Translations under genes and position numbers: made by a program | The notes under the pieces: model-generated | Told to the model about the DNA's origin: nothing | The model's database searches: none | What the model saw: the letters and a program-made list of their open reading frames with translations, nothing else | Assembly (NCBI RefSeq): GCF_037154085.1 | Contig: NZ_JBANRM010000002.1 | Location: 248,001-312,000 of the forward strand | Direction: 5' to 3' | Length of the DNA: 64,000 nucleotides | Source: Andeanibacterium fulvum | GTDB taxonomy: Bacteria > Pseudomonadota > Alphaproteobacteria > Sphingomonadales > Sphingomonadaceae | In this document: positions 8,550 through 16,381 of the stretch, in pieces | Numbering within the stretch: position 1 is the first letter of the stretch | Layout of the letters: each line of letters starts with the position of its first letter

Positions 8550-8849
8550 TCAGCGCGGGCGCTTGCGATCCTCTTTCGGGTGGTCGCTCACTGCCTTGTC
8601 ATGGCCGGTGCCGTTGGAAAGGAACACCAACCCCATCAGCGCCGAACCCAGCAGCATGGTGAAGCTGATCCCAGCCGCAGTGGCGATGTAGAGATGGATC
8701 GAGACCATGCCGTTCTTCGCGTAAAGCGCGGCCAGCGCCAGGATCACCACCAGCACCGTGGCCAGCATCATGAAGCGCATGATCCGGCGAAAACGCGCCC
8801 ACGCATGGGCCGCGGTCTCGGGATCGTCGAGAGGGGAGGGACGATTCAT
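8550..8849 (-). CDS. Small two-pass membrane protein, function unknown
   Basis: About 99 residues from the ATG at 8847-8849 (MNRPSPLDDPETAAHAW). An in-frame ATG at 8877-8879 would add ten residues. Two hydrophobic helices are visible, near residues 21-42 (RFMMLATVLVVILALAALYA) and 52-72, with a basic, hydrophilic C-terminus rich in Lys/Arg/Asp. Similar proteins are annotated only as hypothetical in sphingomonads as far as I can recall. It is a single-gene transcription unit converging on the ferredoxin gene. Confidence 0.7.
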   Translation of the reverse strand: MNRPSPLDDPETAAHAWARFRRIMRFMMLATVLVVILALAALYAKNGMVSIHLYIATAAGISFTMLLGSALMGLVFLSNGTGHDKAVSDHPKEDRKRPR

Positions 8850-9015
8850 GAGGCGCGTGATGCCTTGCGATTCGGCCATTGGCAATCGGTCGGTGCCATC
8901 ATTCGTGCGCGATTTGGGAAGACTCGCCTTCTTATGGCATGATGTCACCGGGTTATCCCGTAGATAGGGCGAACCAAGGGAGACCTGCGAGACGCAACAA
9001 AAGCGCGGGAGAGTG

Positions 9016-9447
9016 ATGATGACGATCGGGAGGATTATCGAAGGGCGCGAACACAGCGTTGTCAGCTGCGAAGTGAGCGCCACGGTGGAAGAGGCTGCAC
9101 GGCTTCTGGCAAGGCACAGGATCGGTGCAATGCCCGTCTATGACAATGGCGTGATCGCGGGAATCTTCTCGGAACGCGATCTGCTCTATTCCATCGCGGG
9201 CGAAGGTTCAGGCGTGCTGGAGCGCCGCGTGGGCGAAGTGATGACTACGCCTGCCATCACGGTGGACCCGGAAACCGACGTACTTGAGGCACTGGCGCTG
9301 ATGACCCGGCGCCGTATCCGCCACTTGCCGGTGATGCAGGGGCAGAGAGTGCATGGCTTCGTTTCCATCGGCGATCTGGTGAAGCACCGGATCGAGCTGG
9401 TCGAAGCCGAAGCAGAGCAGATGCGCGAATATATCCGCATGGCTTGA
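9016..9447 (+). CDS. CBS-domain protein (tandem CBS pair)
   Basis: About 143 residues with two consecutive CBS motifs: residues 10-60 (ARLLARHRIGAMPVYDNG, GIFSERDLLYSI) and 75-130 (ALMTRRRIRHLPVMQGQ, GFVSIGDLVKHRI). Such stand-alone CBS pairs bind adenine nucleotides and act as energy sensors; no catalytic domain is attached. GGGAGAG lies just before tandem ATGs at 9016 and 9019, either of which could be the start. The gene is followed at 31 bp by erpA. The controlled partner is unknown. Confidence 0.9.
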   Translation: MMTIGRIIEGREHSVVSCEVSATVEEAARLLARHRIGAMPVYDNGVIAGIFSERDLLYSIAGEGSGVLERRVGEVMTTPAITVDPETDVLEALALMTRRRIRHLPVMQGQRVHGFVSIGDLVKHRIELVEAEAEQMREYIRMA

Positions 9448-9478
9448 GCCGGACGCCCCGGTTCCCTACATCGGGGCC

Positions 9479-9808
9479 ATGGCTCAAATGCTCACCCTCA
9501 CTCCCGCCGCTGCCAAGCGCGTGGCATGGATCGCCCAGCGTCAGGCGAAACCCGCTATTCTGCGTCTTTCGGTGGAAGGCGGCGGCTGTTCCGGCTTCCA
9601 GTACAAGTTCGATCTGGCAGAAGGGCAGGAAGCGGACGATTCCATTAGCGAGACTGATGGGGTGAAGCTACTGGTCGATCCGGTAAGCCTGGACCTTGTG
9701 GCGGGCGCCACCGTCGATTTCGTCGAATCGCTGGGCGGCGCGGCCTTCCGCGTCGAAAATCCCAACGCCGCTTCCGGCTGCGGCTGCGGCTCCAGCTTCG
9801 CCATCTGA
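9479..9808 (+). CDS. erpA: A-type iron-sulfur cluster carrier ErpA/IscA
   Basis: A 109-residue HesB/IscA-family protein. The three cluster-binding cysteines are visible: Cys37 in EGGGCSGFQYKF and Cys101/Cys103 in SGCGCGSSF. It would accept Fe-S clusters from the assembly machinery and pass them to apo-proteins. The GCSGFQY context and compact length favour ErpA over IscA, but the subfamily is not certain. It lies 3 bp before the exonuclease III start and probably shares its transcript. Clients in this window could include the ferredoxins and fumarase. Confidence 0.9.
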   Translation: MAQMLTLTPAAAKRVAWIAQRQAKPAILRLSVEGGGCSGFQYKFDLAEGQEADDSISETDGVKLLVDPVSLDLVAGATVDFVESLGGAAFRVENPNAASGCGCGSSFAI

Positions 9809-9811
9809 CGC

Positions 9812-10585
9812 GTGCGGATCGCCAGCTTCAACATCAACGGCATCAAGGCCCGCCTGCCTCGCCTGCTCGAATGGCTTGAGGAACGCCGGCCGACCGTGGC
9901 CGCACTTCAGGAAATCAAGTGCCAGGACGATGCCTTCCCCGCGGCCGAGTTCGAGAAGATCGGCTACAAGGCGATCTGGCACGGCCAGAAGGGTTTCAAT
10001 GGCGTGGCGATCCTGTCCGACGGGGTGGAGCCAGTCGAAATCCAGCGCGGGTTGGGCGGCGATCCGGAAGATGAGCAGTCCCGCTATATCGAAGCCGATA
10101 TTGGCGGCGTGCGGGTCTGCAATCTCTATCTGCCCAACGGCAATCCGCAGCCTGGCCCGAAATTCGATTACAAGCTCGCCTGGATGAAGCGGCTGCGTGC
10201 CCGGATGACGGAACTGCGTGCGGCAGAAATCCCTGCCGTGGTTCTGGGCGATTTCAACGTCATCCCCCAGGACAAAGACACGTTCTCGGTCAAGGCCATG
10301 GCGGATGACGCCCTGACCCAGCCGGAATCGCGCGATGCCTATTTTCGCCTACTCCACGATGGCTGGACGGATGCGCTCGACACGCTCAACCCGCGGGGCG
10401 GGGTGTGGACCTATTGGGACTATCAAGCCGGCGCCTGGCAGAAGGACCATGGCTTCCGCATCGATCACCTGCTGCTCTCGCCGGCATGCGCAGACCGCCT
10501 GACGGCGGCGGGCGTGGACAAGGAATATCGCGGGCGGGAAAAGGCCAGCGATCACGCGCCCGTCTGGGTCGAATTGCGAGACTGA
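9812..10585 (+). CDS. xth: Exodeoxyribonuclease III
   Basis: A 257-residue ExoIII/AP-endonuclease of the exonuclease-endonuclease-phosphatase fold. Motifs in order: RIASFNINGIKAR at the N-terminus, LQEIKCQDD with the metal-binding glutamate, VCNLYLPNG, LGDFNVIPQ, and the C-terminal RIDHLLLS and SDHAPVW with the catalytic Asp-His. It repairs abasic sites and degrades duplex DNA from 3' ends. The start is a GTG at 9812, three bases after the erpA stop. A clean terminator follows at 10601-10628. Confidence 0.95.
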   Translation: MRIASFNINGIKARLPRLLEWLEERRPTVAALQEIKCQDDAFPAAEFEKIGYKAIWHGQKGFNGVAILSDGVEPVEIQRGLGGDPEDEQSRYIEADIGGVRVCNLYLPNGNPQPGPKFDYKLAWMKRLRARMTELRAAEIPAVVLGDFNVIPQDKDTFSVKAMADDALTQPESRDAYFRLLHDGWTDALDTLNPRGGVWTYWDYQAGAWQKDHGFRIDHLLLSPACADRLTAAGVDKEYRGREKASDHAPVWVELRD

Positions 10586-10600
10586 GCCTTCCCCAAGCGA

Positions 10601-10628
10601 AAAGCCCCTCCACGAAGGGAGGGGCTTT
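10601..10628. terminator. Rho-independent terminator between xth and the cell wall hydrolase
   Basis: AAAGCCCCTCC (10601-10611) pairs perfectly with GGAGGGGCTTT (10618-10628) around a 6-nt loop. The A-rich and T-rich flanks are on opposite sides, so it can work in both directions between the two convergent genes. Confidence 0.85.
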
Positions 10629-10666
10629 CAATATCCTGCCGGAATCCGGCCGGTCGGCTGACGGGA

Positions 10667-11335
10667 TCAGCGATAGAAGATGTGGCTGTCGACCCGTGCG
10701 ATGCGGGCGCGGCGCCAGTTGGGCTTCACCGATGCGGCATGGAAATAGAGCGCATCGTCCACCGGGCTGTCCCACAGGCCTTCATGCACGATCCGCGCGA
10801 TCGCCTTGGCATTGTGCCAGGCTGCGGAAGATGTGCGGATCGAAGGCATCCGGCCGTTGCGCACGAAGGAGAATTGCGAGGGCTGGTAGACCACGCCGCA
10901 ATAGCTTTCGGGGAACTTGCCGGATTCGGCGCGATTGACGATCACCTGGCCCACAGCCAGCTGACCGACCAGCGGTTCGCCGCGCGCTTCGAAATAGATT
11001 GCGCCTGCAAGGCACTGCATGTCTCTGGACATGTCGCCTGCGGCAGGGAGTGCGGCCACCAGTTCTTCAAGAGAATCGGTATCACCTGCCGCCACGGGCT
11101 TATCCGTGGGCAGGGGCTGCACAACTTCCTGGGAAACGAAACGGACCGCGCCTGCATTGGCAGCCTCGGCCTGTGCCAGCGGCGCTGCGGCCGCTTCCGT
11201 ATCAGCCTCTCCCCGGGCCATTTCCTTGGTCTCGGGGTCTTGTGCGAAGGCACCGGATGCTGCGGCGCCTGAAATCGTAAAGACCATCATGGCCGCCACG
11301 GCAAAGGCCGCGGCTAGCTGGGTTTTGCGACTCAT
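10667..11335 (-). CDS. Exported cell wall hydrolase (SleB / Hydrolase_2 domain)
   Basis: A 222-residue exported protein. The N-terminal signal peptide ends near the AFA at about residues 29-31. A low-complexity Ala/Glu linker follows, and the catalytic SleB-type domain spans about 105-222, containing CLAGAIYFEARGE with the presumed catalytic glutamate, AVGQVIVNRAES, SYCGVVYQPSQFSF and DDALYFHA. SleB-type enzymes are lytic amidase/transglycosylase-like peptidoglycan hydrolases, not restricted to spores. It likely acts in the periplasm. It is monocistronic, facing the xth terminator. Confidence 0.9.
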   Translation of the reverse strand: MSRKTQLAAAFAVAAMMVFTISGAAASGAFAQDPETKEMARGEADTEAAAAPLAQAEAANAGAVRFVSQEVVQPLPTDKPVAAGDTDSLEELVAALPAAGDMSRDMQCLAGAIYFEARGEPLVGQLAVGQVIVNRAESGKFPESYCGVVYQPSQFSFVRNGRMPSIRTSSAAWHNAKAIARIVHEGLWDSPVDDALYFHAASVKPNWRRARIARVDSHIFYR

Positions 11336-11528
11336 AATCCTGTTTTTATCGGCGGTGAACGCGCTCCGACGCAGGCCTTGGTTCGTTCAAAAGCGACGAA
11401 CCTGTTCCGATCTTGCGACCGTTGGCCTGCCGGCCGTTCCCCGTCTGCGTGCTAGCCCACCGGCCGATTTGCCGGTCTGACCGCCTGCGCATTAGGTCGC
11501 GGGGCCCTTACGGCCAGTACCGGGGAAG

Positions 11529-11870
11529 TCAACCTTGGAAGGGCTGCAATCCGATGAACCGTTCACCATTGGCGATGTCCAGTTCCAGAATCCAGAGATC
11601 CTCATCCTGCCGCTTGCGCCGTTGGTAATAATCCGAAAATTCCATAGGATTTTCAGCGTTTTGAGTGCGAGTGAGTACCCACTTCCGCGTGCCGTCCAGC
11701 TGCGGCATACGTTCGTAAATTCTGCCCCTCGCCCCGCTCTCGCAACAAATGACAAGGATTGTGCCCGCATCGCGTTCACCTTTTGCGATAACCGTCGCAA
11801 AGCCTCCGGCCGCATCGACTGCGCGGATCAGGCCTGAAATTTCGAGGTGAGCGGGTATCCTGTCATCCAT
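11529..11870 (-). CDS. DUF1491 family protein
   Basis: A 113-residue soluble protein beginning MDDRIPAHLEISGLIR. The IPAHLEISGLIRAVDAAGG and GERDAGTILVI segments and the C-terminal YYQRRKRQDEDLWILELD are characteristic of DUF1491, an alphaproteobacterial family of unknown function. No signal peptide or membrane helix is seen. Its base composition is visibly less GC-rich than its neighbours. It is 21 bp downstream of the thioesterase gene on the same strand and probably the last gene of that transcript. Confidence 0.85.
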   Translation of the reverse strand: MDDRIPAHLEISGLIRAVDAAGGFATVIAKGERDAGTILVICCESGARGRIYERMPQLDGTRKWVLTRTQNAENPMEFSDYYQRRKRQDEDLWILELDIANGERFIGLQPFQG

Positions 11871-11891
11871 CGGCGGAACTTTCCGAAAACC

Positions 11892-12359
11892 TCATTCCGA
11901 GGGGATCGTGTAGCCCGGCAAGCCCGAGAGAGCGATGCGCGATCGCATGAAAGTGCCCGTGCCGCGCCCGATCTCTTCCCCCTGCGCATCCATCAGATTG
12001 GCTTCCGCCACGAAGACGCGCCTCTTGCCGCTGATCCAGCGGCCTTGGGCAATCACCTTGCCGGAACGAACCGGCGCAGTGAAATGCAGGTTGAAGCCAG
12101 TGGTCAGCAGGAAGCGGTCGGACACCAGACTGTTCGCCGCATAGAAGGCGGCATCGTCCAGCATCTTGAAATAGATCGTGCCATGGGCCGCGCCCGCGGC
12201 GTGAAAGACCCGTTCGTCCACTTCGAACTCGATCCGCGAAGTACCGCGCCCGGTTATCTCGAGGCGTGAGGGAAACAGCGCGTTGATCGGCGCCGAAGCG
12301 TAGAGATTTTCCAGCGCACGATAATGCAGCGCGGCGCCCGGATCTTCCTGCCCCGTCAC
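11892..12359 (-). CDS. PaaI-family hotdog thioesterase
   Basis: A 155-residue single hotdog-fold protein. The helix region HAAGAAHGTIYFKMLDDAAFYAAN contains the H-G-x-x-x-x-x-x-D pattern of PaaI/YdiI-like acyl-CoA thioesterases, followed by the beta-strand segment LLTTGFNLHFTAPVRSGK. It probably hydrolyses an acyl- or aryl-CoA; the substrate is unknown. It starts 21 bp after ptsN ends and lies upstream of DUF1491, in a leftward run that continues to the replication origin. Confidence 0.85.
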   Translation of the reverse strand: MTGQEDPGAALHYRALENLYASAPINALFPSRLEITGRGTSRIEFEVDERVFHAAGAAHGTIYFKMLDDAAFYAANSLVSDRFLLTTGFNLHFTAPVRSGKVIAQGRWISGKRRVFVAEANLMDAQGEEIGRGTGTFMRSRIALSGLPGYTIPSE

Positions 12360-12380
12360 CGCGCCATGCCTCTCACTGCG

Positions 12381-12845
12381 TCAGGCAGCGTCGCGGTCGG
12401 TCGCATTGGCGAGGAGAGCGTAGAGCGCCTCTTCTCCGCCCGCTTCCATCAGCGCCTCATGCGTGCGCTCATCGCGTACCAGGCGCGAAATGGCCGCGAG
12501 GGCGTGGAGATGAGTGACCCCGGCATTCTCGGGCGAGAGCAGACCGAAGACGAGTTCCACCGGCAAGCCGTCAGCCGCGGCGAAATCGACCGGTTCTTCC
12601 AGCTTGAGCAGGGCCGCCACCGGGCGTTTGATTCCGGGAACACGGGCATGCGGAATGGCTACGCCACGACCGAAGCCCGTGCTGCCGAGATTCTCACGCT
12701 CTTCCAGCCGGTCGAGCACGTCGGCCGGATCGAGATCATAGGAAGCGGCGAAAATCCCGGCCAGACGGCCAAGAATTTCGTGCTTCGTTTCGGCCCTGAT
12801 CACGGCCACCGATTCAGGCAGGATGGAAAAAAGCGACGTCATCAC
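12381..12845 (-). CDS. ptsN: Nitrogen PTS phosphocarrier EIIA-Ntr
   Basis: A 154-residue PTS EIIA type-2 domain. The phosphorylatable histidine is His66 in GVAIPHARVPG. The length and the downstream ELVFGLLSPENAG segment match PtsN. It would receive phosphate from NPr and regulate metabolism and potassium transport; there is no sugar permease nearby, consistent with a regulatory role. It lies 139 bp downstream of hpf on the same strand, the usual hpf-ptsN order, with a structured intercistronic region at 12894-12946. Confidence 0.93.
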   Translation of the reverse strand: MMTSLFSILPESVAVIRAETKHEILGRLAGIFAASYDLDPADVLDRLEERENLGSTGFGRGVAIPHARVPGIKRPVAALLKLEEPVDFAAADGLPVELVFGLLSPENAGVTHLHALAAISRLVRDERTHEALMEAGGEEALYALLANATDRDAA

Positions 12846-12893
12846 TCTTCAAAAGCTCTGCTTCTTGCGACCCACTTTAAGGCAAGGTGCAGC

Positions 12894-12946
12894 CGGGCAA
12901 CGCCAAAAGCCTGACGGAAACACCGTCAAATTCAGGGAGTTGCCCG
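12894..12946 (-). promoter_or_regulatory. Nested hairpin in the hpf-ptsN intercistronic region
   Basis: CGGGCAAC (12894-12901) pairs with GTTGCCCG (12939-12946), and inside it GACGG (12913-12917) pairs with CCGTC (12923-12927). The structure is in the leftward transcript between hpf and ptsN. It lacks a T tract, so it may be a processing, stability or attenuation element. Confidence 0.4.
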
Positions 12947-12984
12947 AGGTCTGCGAGCCCTGGCACGCCGTTCGCGTGCCCGCT

Positions 12985-13554
12985 TCAGGACGGTTCGACC
13001 CAGCCGATCGAGCCGTCGTGGCGGCGGTAGACCATATTATGACGCCCGGTGCCAGCATTTTTGAAGAACAGGGCGTTGGTGTGCCGCAGGTCCAGCATCA
13101 TCACGGCATCGGAGACGCTGGCTTCGGGAATGTCCACCCGGGTTTCCGCGATCACCAGCGGTGCATCGCTTTCGACCACTTCTTCCGTTTCCTCGGCGAG
13201 GGGCGCGAAGACCGTATAGGCGGCATCTTCCTCGCGCGCGGCGAAGGCAATCTGCTCGTGCCGGTCCTTCAGCCGGCGCTTGTAGCGGCGGAGCTGCTTG
13301 TCGATCTTGTCGGCCGCCTGGTCGAACGCGATATGAACATCATGCGCTTCGCCACGGGCCTTGAGGATCAGGCCGTGCATCACATGCATCACGATGTCAC
13401 TGGTATAGGCACTGGTCGGCGCCTTGCCGAACGTGACGTGTGAGGAAAGCGCGCGGCTGAAATATTTGTCGATGATCGAATTGAGCCGGTCGGCTGCATG
13501 CTCCTGAAGGGCACTGCCGGTATCGATCTGGTGGCCGGACACGCGAATATCCAT
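12985..13554 (-). CDS. hpf: Ribosome hibernation promoting factor, long form
   Basis: A 189-residue long-form HPF (YfiA/sigma-54 modulation family). The N-terminal domain (about 1-105) starts MDIRVSGHQIDTG and contains DVHIAFDQAADKIDKQLRRY, the basic helix that binds the 16S decoding region. A linker leads to the C-terminal dimerisation domain (about 128-185) with SDAVMMLDLRHTNALFFKN and YRRHDGSIGWVEP. Long HPF joins 70S ribosomes into 100S dimers in slow growth. The order hpf-ptsN is conserved, although rpoN, often upstream, is absent and dnaQ is the neighbour. Confidence 0.95.
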   Translation of the reverse strand: MDIRVSGHQIDTGSALQEHAADRLNSIIDKYFSRALSSHVTFGKAPTSAYTSDIVMHVMHGLILKARGEAHDVHIAFDQAADKIDKQLRRYKRRLKDRHEQIAFAAREEDAAYTVFAPLAEETEEVVESDAPLVIAETRVDIPEASVSDAVMMLDLRHTNALFFKNAGTGRHNMVYRRHDGSIGWVEPS

Positions 13555-13596
13555 CGTAACGCTACTCCTGCTTCGATCCGCCGCCCGGAGGGATTC

Positions 13597-14283
13597 TCAT
13601 GTGTCCCAGAGCGGGGATGCGATCGTTGTCAAAAACTCCCTGTGCCGTGCGAGTTCCTCCTCACTCGCATCGTGAGGGCGAGGGGCGCGAAATTCGCGCT
13701 TCTTCGCCGGGCTGCGCCTGAATTCGATGATGGTGGTCTCGGTAACAGTTGACGCCAGTTCGAGACCGATCTGACGCCCGCCCGTGAGTTCGACATAGAC
13801 CTGCGCAAGCAGTTCCGCGTCGAGCAGAGCGCCATGGAAAGTGCGATGGCTGCGATCCACGCCGTAACGCGAGCACAAAGCATCGAGCGAAAGCTTTGCA
13901 CCCGGATGGCGGCGCTTGGCGATAGCCAGCGTGTCGACCATCCGGTCCATGCTGACCGCTTCCAGCCCGCACATCGCCAGTTCGGCATTGAGAAAGCCGA
14001 AGTCGAACGTGGCATTGTGGGCAACGAGCGGGGAATCGCCGAGGAATTCGAGCAGCTCTTCCGCGCTTTCATGGAAGCGCGGCTTGTCCGCCAGAAAAGC
14101 ATCGGAGAGCCCGTGCACGGCTTCCGCTTCGGCGGGCATCGAACGGTCGGGATTGTAATAGGCGTGAAAAGAGCGGCCGGTAGCAACCCGGTTGACGAGT
14201 TCGATGCACCCCATTTCCACCAGCCGATCCCCTTTGGCGGGATCGAAACCGGTGGTTTCGGTGTCGAAGACGATCTCTCTCAT
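13597..14283 (-). CDS. dnaQ: DNA polymerase III epsilon subunit (3'-5' proofreading exonuclease)
   Basis: The likely start is the ATG at 14281-14283, giving 228 residues beginning MREIVFDTETTGFDP; a TTG 36 bases upstream is less likely. ExoI motif is DTETTG (Asp7, Glu9), ExoII is HNATFDFGFLN, and the ExoIII region contains HRTFHGALLDAELLAQVY with the catalytic His/Asp. A C-terminal tail with basic residues would contact the polymerase alpha subunit. It is part of the conserved alphaproteobacterial run dnaQ-coaE-aroE-maf-ppsR ending at the origin. Confidence 0.94.
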   Translation of the reverse strand: MREIVFDTETTGFDPAKGDRLVEMGCIELVNRVATGRSFHAYYNPDRSMPAEAEAVHGLSDAFLADKPRFHESAEELLEFLGDSPLVAHNATFDFGFLNAELAMCGLEAVSMDRMVDTLAIAKRRHPGAKLSLDALCSRYGVDRSHRTFHGALLDAELLAQVYVELTGGRQIGLELASTVTETTIIEFRRSPAKKREFRAPRPHDASEEELARHREFLTTIASPLWDT

Positions 14284-14325
14284 CGAATTCAATATCGGAC
14301 TCGTTTCCGGTGCTGGCAAGAGTTG

Positions 14326-14922
14326 TCAGCGAGGAACGGTCAGATTCTCAATCAGGCGGCGAACCGCCTCGCGCGTCTGCTCGATCGGGCAGCCCGTATC
14401 GATCACGAAATCGGCGCGAGCGCGCTTTTCCGCGTCGGGCATCTGCCGTTCCAGGATCGCGGCGAATTTCTCCGGACTCATGCCGGGGCGGGCCAGCACC
14501 CGGTGGCGCTGGGTTTCCGCATCGGCAGATACGACCGCCACGGCATCGACCCTGTCCTGCGTGCCTTTTTCGAACAGCAGGGGAATGTCGAACACGATCA
14601 GCTTCTGCCCGGCATGTTCGAGCAGGAACGCCTCGCGCTCCGCCGCCACGGCAGGATGCACGATGGCTTCGAGCCGGGCCATGGCCGCATCGTCGCCGAA
14701 GACCTGCGCGCCCAGCGCCGCACGGTCGACCCCGCCCGGACCGGTAGTGCCGGGGAACGCCGCCTCGATCGGCCCGAGCAGCCGCCCGCCGGGGCCCTGC
14801 AGGCGATGGACTGCCGCATCGGCATCGAAAACCGGCACGCCCTGTTGCTGGAACATCTGCGCCACGGTGGATTTGCCCATCCCGATCGAGCCGGTAAGAC
14901 CGAGGATGAAGGGATGGCTCAC
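14326..14922 (-). CDS. coaE: Dephospho-CoA kinase
   Basis: A 198-residue P-loop kinase performing the last step of coenzyme A synthesis. The Walker A loop is GLTGSIGMGKST at residues 8-19, followed by FDADAAVHRLQGPGG, which holds the conserved aspartate and dephospho-CoA-binding residues. IVFDIPLLFE and RVLARPGMS are further family motifs. It lies 4 bp after aroE and about 40 bp before dnaQ on the same strand. Confidence 0.95.
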   Translation of the reverse strand: MSHPFILGLTGSIGMGKSTVAQMFQQQGVPVFDADAAVHRLQGPGGRLLGPIEAAFPGTTGPGGVDRAALGAQVFGDDAAMARLEAIVHPAVAAEREAFLLEHAGQKLIVFDIPLLFEKGTQDRVDAVAVVSADAETQRHRVLARPGMSPEKFAAILERQMPDAEKRARADFVIDTGCPIEQTREAVRRLIENLTVPR

Positions 14923-14926
14923 TGGG

Positions 14927-15790
14927 TCAGCCCCTGGTCAGCCGTGCCCGCAGCCCCGCATCGCCATCGGTCCGCGGCGGGGCGACGCCGAAGAACTTCT
15001 CGAAGGCCTCGGCCGCCTGGCCGATCAGCATCGAAAGCCCATCAACCGTGCGGAAGCCTGCCGCCCGCGCTGCCTGAAGCAGCGGCGTATCCACCGGGTG
15101 AGTGACGATGTCGTAGATCACGCTGCCAGGGGGCACATGGCTGAAATCGAATTCAAGCGGAGGCTGGCCGGCCATGCCGAGCGGGCTGGCATTCACCACC
15201 AGATCGAAACAACCTGCACGGTCGTCGAACTCGAAATCGGTCGGCTCGGCAAAATGGGCGAGTGGGGCGACGTGATGTTCGCCCTTTGGATCGAGCTCGT
15301 CGAGCAAGGCGCGTGCCTTTGCCGGATCGCGGCCGGCCAGTACAATCACGACATGCTCCTGCGCCAGAGCGGCGATGATCGCCCGTGCCGCGCCGCCCGT
15401 GCCAAGCACGCGGGCCATGCGGAAAAGGTGTTCTCTCGCCAGCAATGGCCGCAGCGGCTCCAGGAACCCGCCCGCATCGGTATTATATCCGGTGAGCGAG
15501 CCATCCTTTTCGCGGATAATCGTGTTCACCGCGCCGATTTTTGCCGCCAGCGGGTCGAGCCGGTCGAGGAAGGGAATCACGGCCTGCTTGTGCGGCATGG
15601 TGACATTGCAGCCGCGCCAGTCAGGGTCCGCACGGCGGGAAGCGAGGTAATCCTCAAGCCCGCTGGAAGTCACATGGGCAGCCCGGTAATCGGCATCGAG
15701 GCCAAGACCGGCAATCCAGTAGCCATGGATGGCCGGCGATTTGGACTGGACGATCGGATCGCCGATCACTTCGGCATAGGGTAAGCTCAT
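14927..15790 (-). CDS. aroE: Shikimate dehydrogenase
   Basis: A 287-residue NADP-dependent enzyme that reduces 3-dehydroshikimate in aromatic amino acid synthesis. The N-terminal substrate domain has the SKSPAIH motif and NVTMPHK with the catalytic lysine, followed by GAVNTI and GYNTDAGG. The nucleotide-binding domain contains VLGTGGAARAI. The C-terminus carries DGLSMLIGQAAEAFEKFFG. Its start overlaps the maf stop by 4 bp, so the two are translationally coupled. Confidence 0.95.
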   Translation of the reverse strand: MSLPYAEVIGDPIVQSKSPAIHGYWIAGLGLDADYRAAHVTSSGLEDYLASRRADPDWRGCNVTMPHKQAVIPFLDRLDPLAAKIGAVNTIIREKDGSLTGYNTDAGGFLEPLRPLLAREHLFRMARVLGTGGAARAIIAALAQEHVVIVLAGRDPAKARALLDELDPKGEHHVAPLAHFAEPTDFEFDDRAGCFDLVVNASPLGMAGQPPLEFDFSHVPPGSVIYDIVTHPVDTPLLQAARAAGFRTVDGLSMLIGQAAEAFEKFFGVAPPRTDGDAGLRARLTRG

Positions 15791-16371
15791 GCTTCAAGCT
15801 CCCCTTCGGCGCGCAAGGCGCCCAGAACGGGCAGGAGCGGCATGCCCAGCACGGTGAACTGATTGCCTTCGATACGCTCGAACAATTGCACTCCCATCGC
15901 CTCTATCCGGAAAACGCCTACACAGCCGGCCACTTCGGGCCATTCGGCGGCGAGATAATGCTCGATGAAGCTTTCGGAAAGCTCGCGGACATGCAGCACC
16001 GCATCGTCCGCCGCGCTCCACACGATCCTGCCGTCGCGGGCAAGCGCGGCAGCGCTGTGAAGATGCATCGGCTTTCCGGAAAAGAAGCGCAGATGAACTA
16101 CGGCATCCTCGCGGCTGGCGGGCTTGTCGAAACGCTGGCCAAGTACGGCCACCAGGGAATCGCTGCCCAGCACCAGCCGCCCGGGCATCTCGCGCGAGAC
16201 GGCGAGCGCCTTGGCCGAGGCCAAGGCCAGCGCGACCTCCTGCGGACGGGCATCGCCGAGACTTTCTTCCAAGGCGCGTTCGTCGAGATGGGCGGGGCAC
16301 GCCTCGAAGGCAATGCCGGCGGCAGCGAGCATCGCCTTGCGCGAGCCGCTCTGTGAAGCGAGTACGATCAT
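15787..16371 (-). CDS. maf: Maf-family nucleotide pyrophosphatase
   Basis: About 194 residues from the ATG at 16369-16371 (MIVLASQSGSRKAML); an upstream in-frame start at 16420-16422 would overlap ppsR by 41 bp. SQSGSRKAMLA is the Maf N-terminal signature, and LVLGSDSLVAVLG carries the acidic residue typical of the active site. Maf proteins hydrolyse non-canonical or pyrimidine nucleoside triphosphates. Its conserved place beside aroE and ppsR fits the origin-proximal block. Confidence 0.9.
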   Translation of the reverse strand: MIVLASQSGSRKAMLAAAGIAFEACPAHLDERALEESLGDARPQEVALALASAKALAVSREMPGRLVLGSDSLVAVLGQRFDKPASREDAVVHLRFFSGKPMHLHSAAALARDGRIVWSAADDAVLHVRELSESFIEHYLAAEWPEVAGCVGVFRIEAMGVQLFERIEGNQFTVLGMPLLPVLGALRAEGELEA

Positions 16372-16381
16372 GTGCGGGCAA

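Noticed and set aside
8847..9083. N-terminal extension of the small membrane protein
   Set aside because: The upstream part of the frame is low-complexity, lacks a ribosome-binding site and overlaps the CBS gene start.
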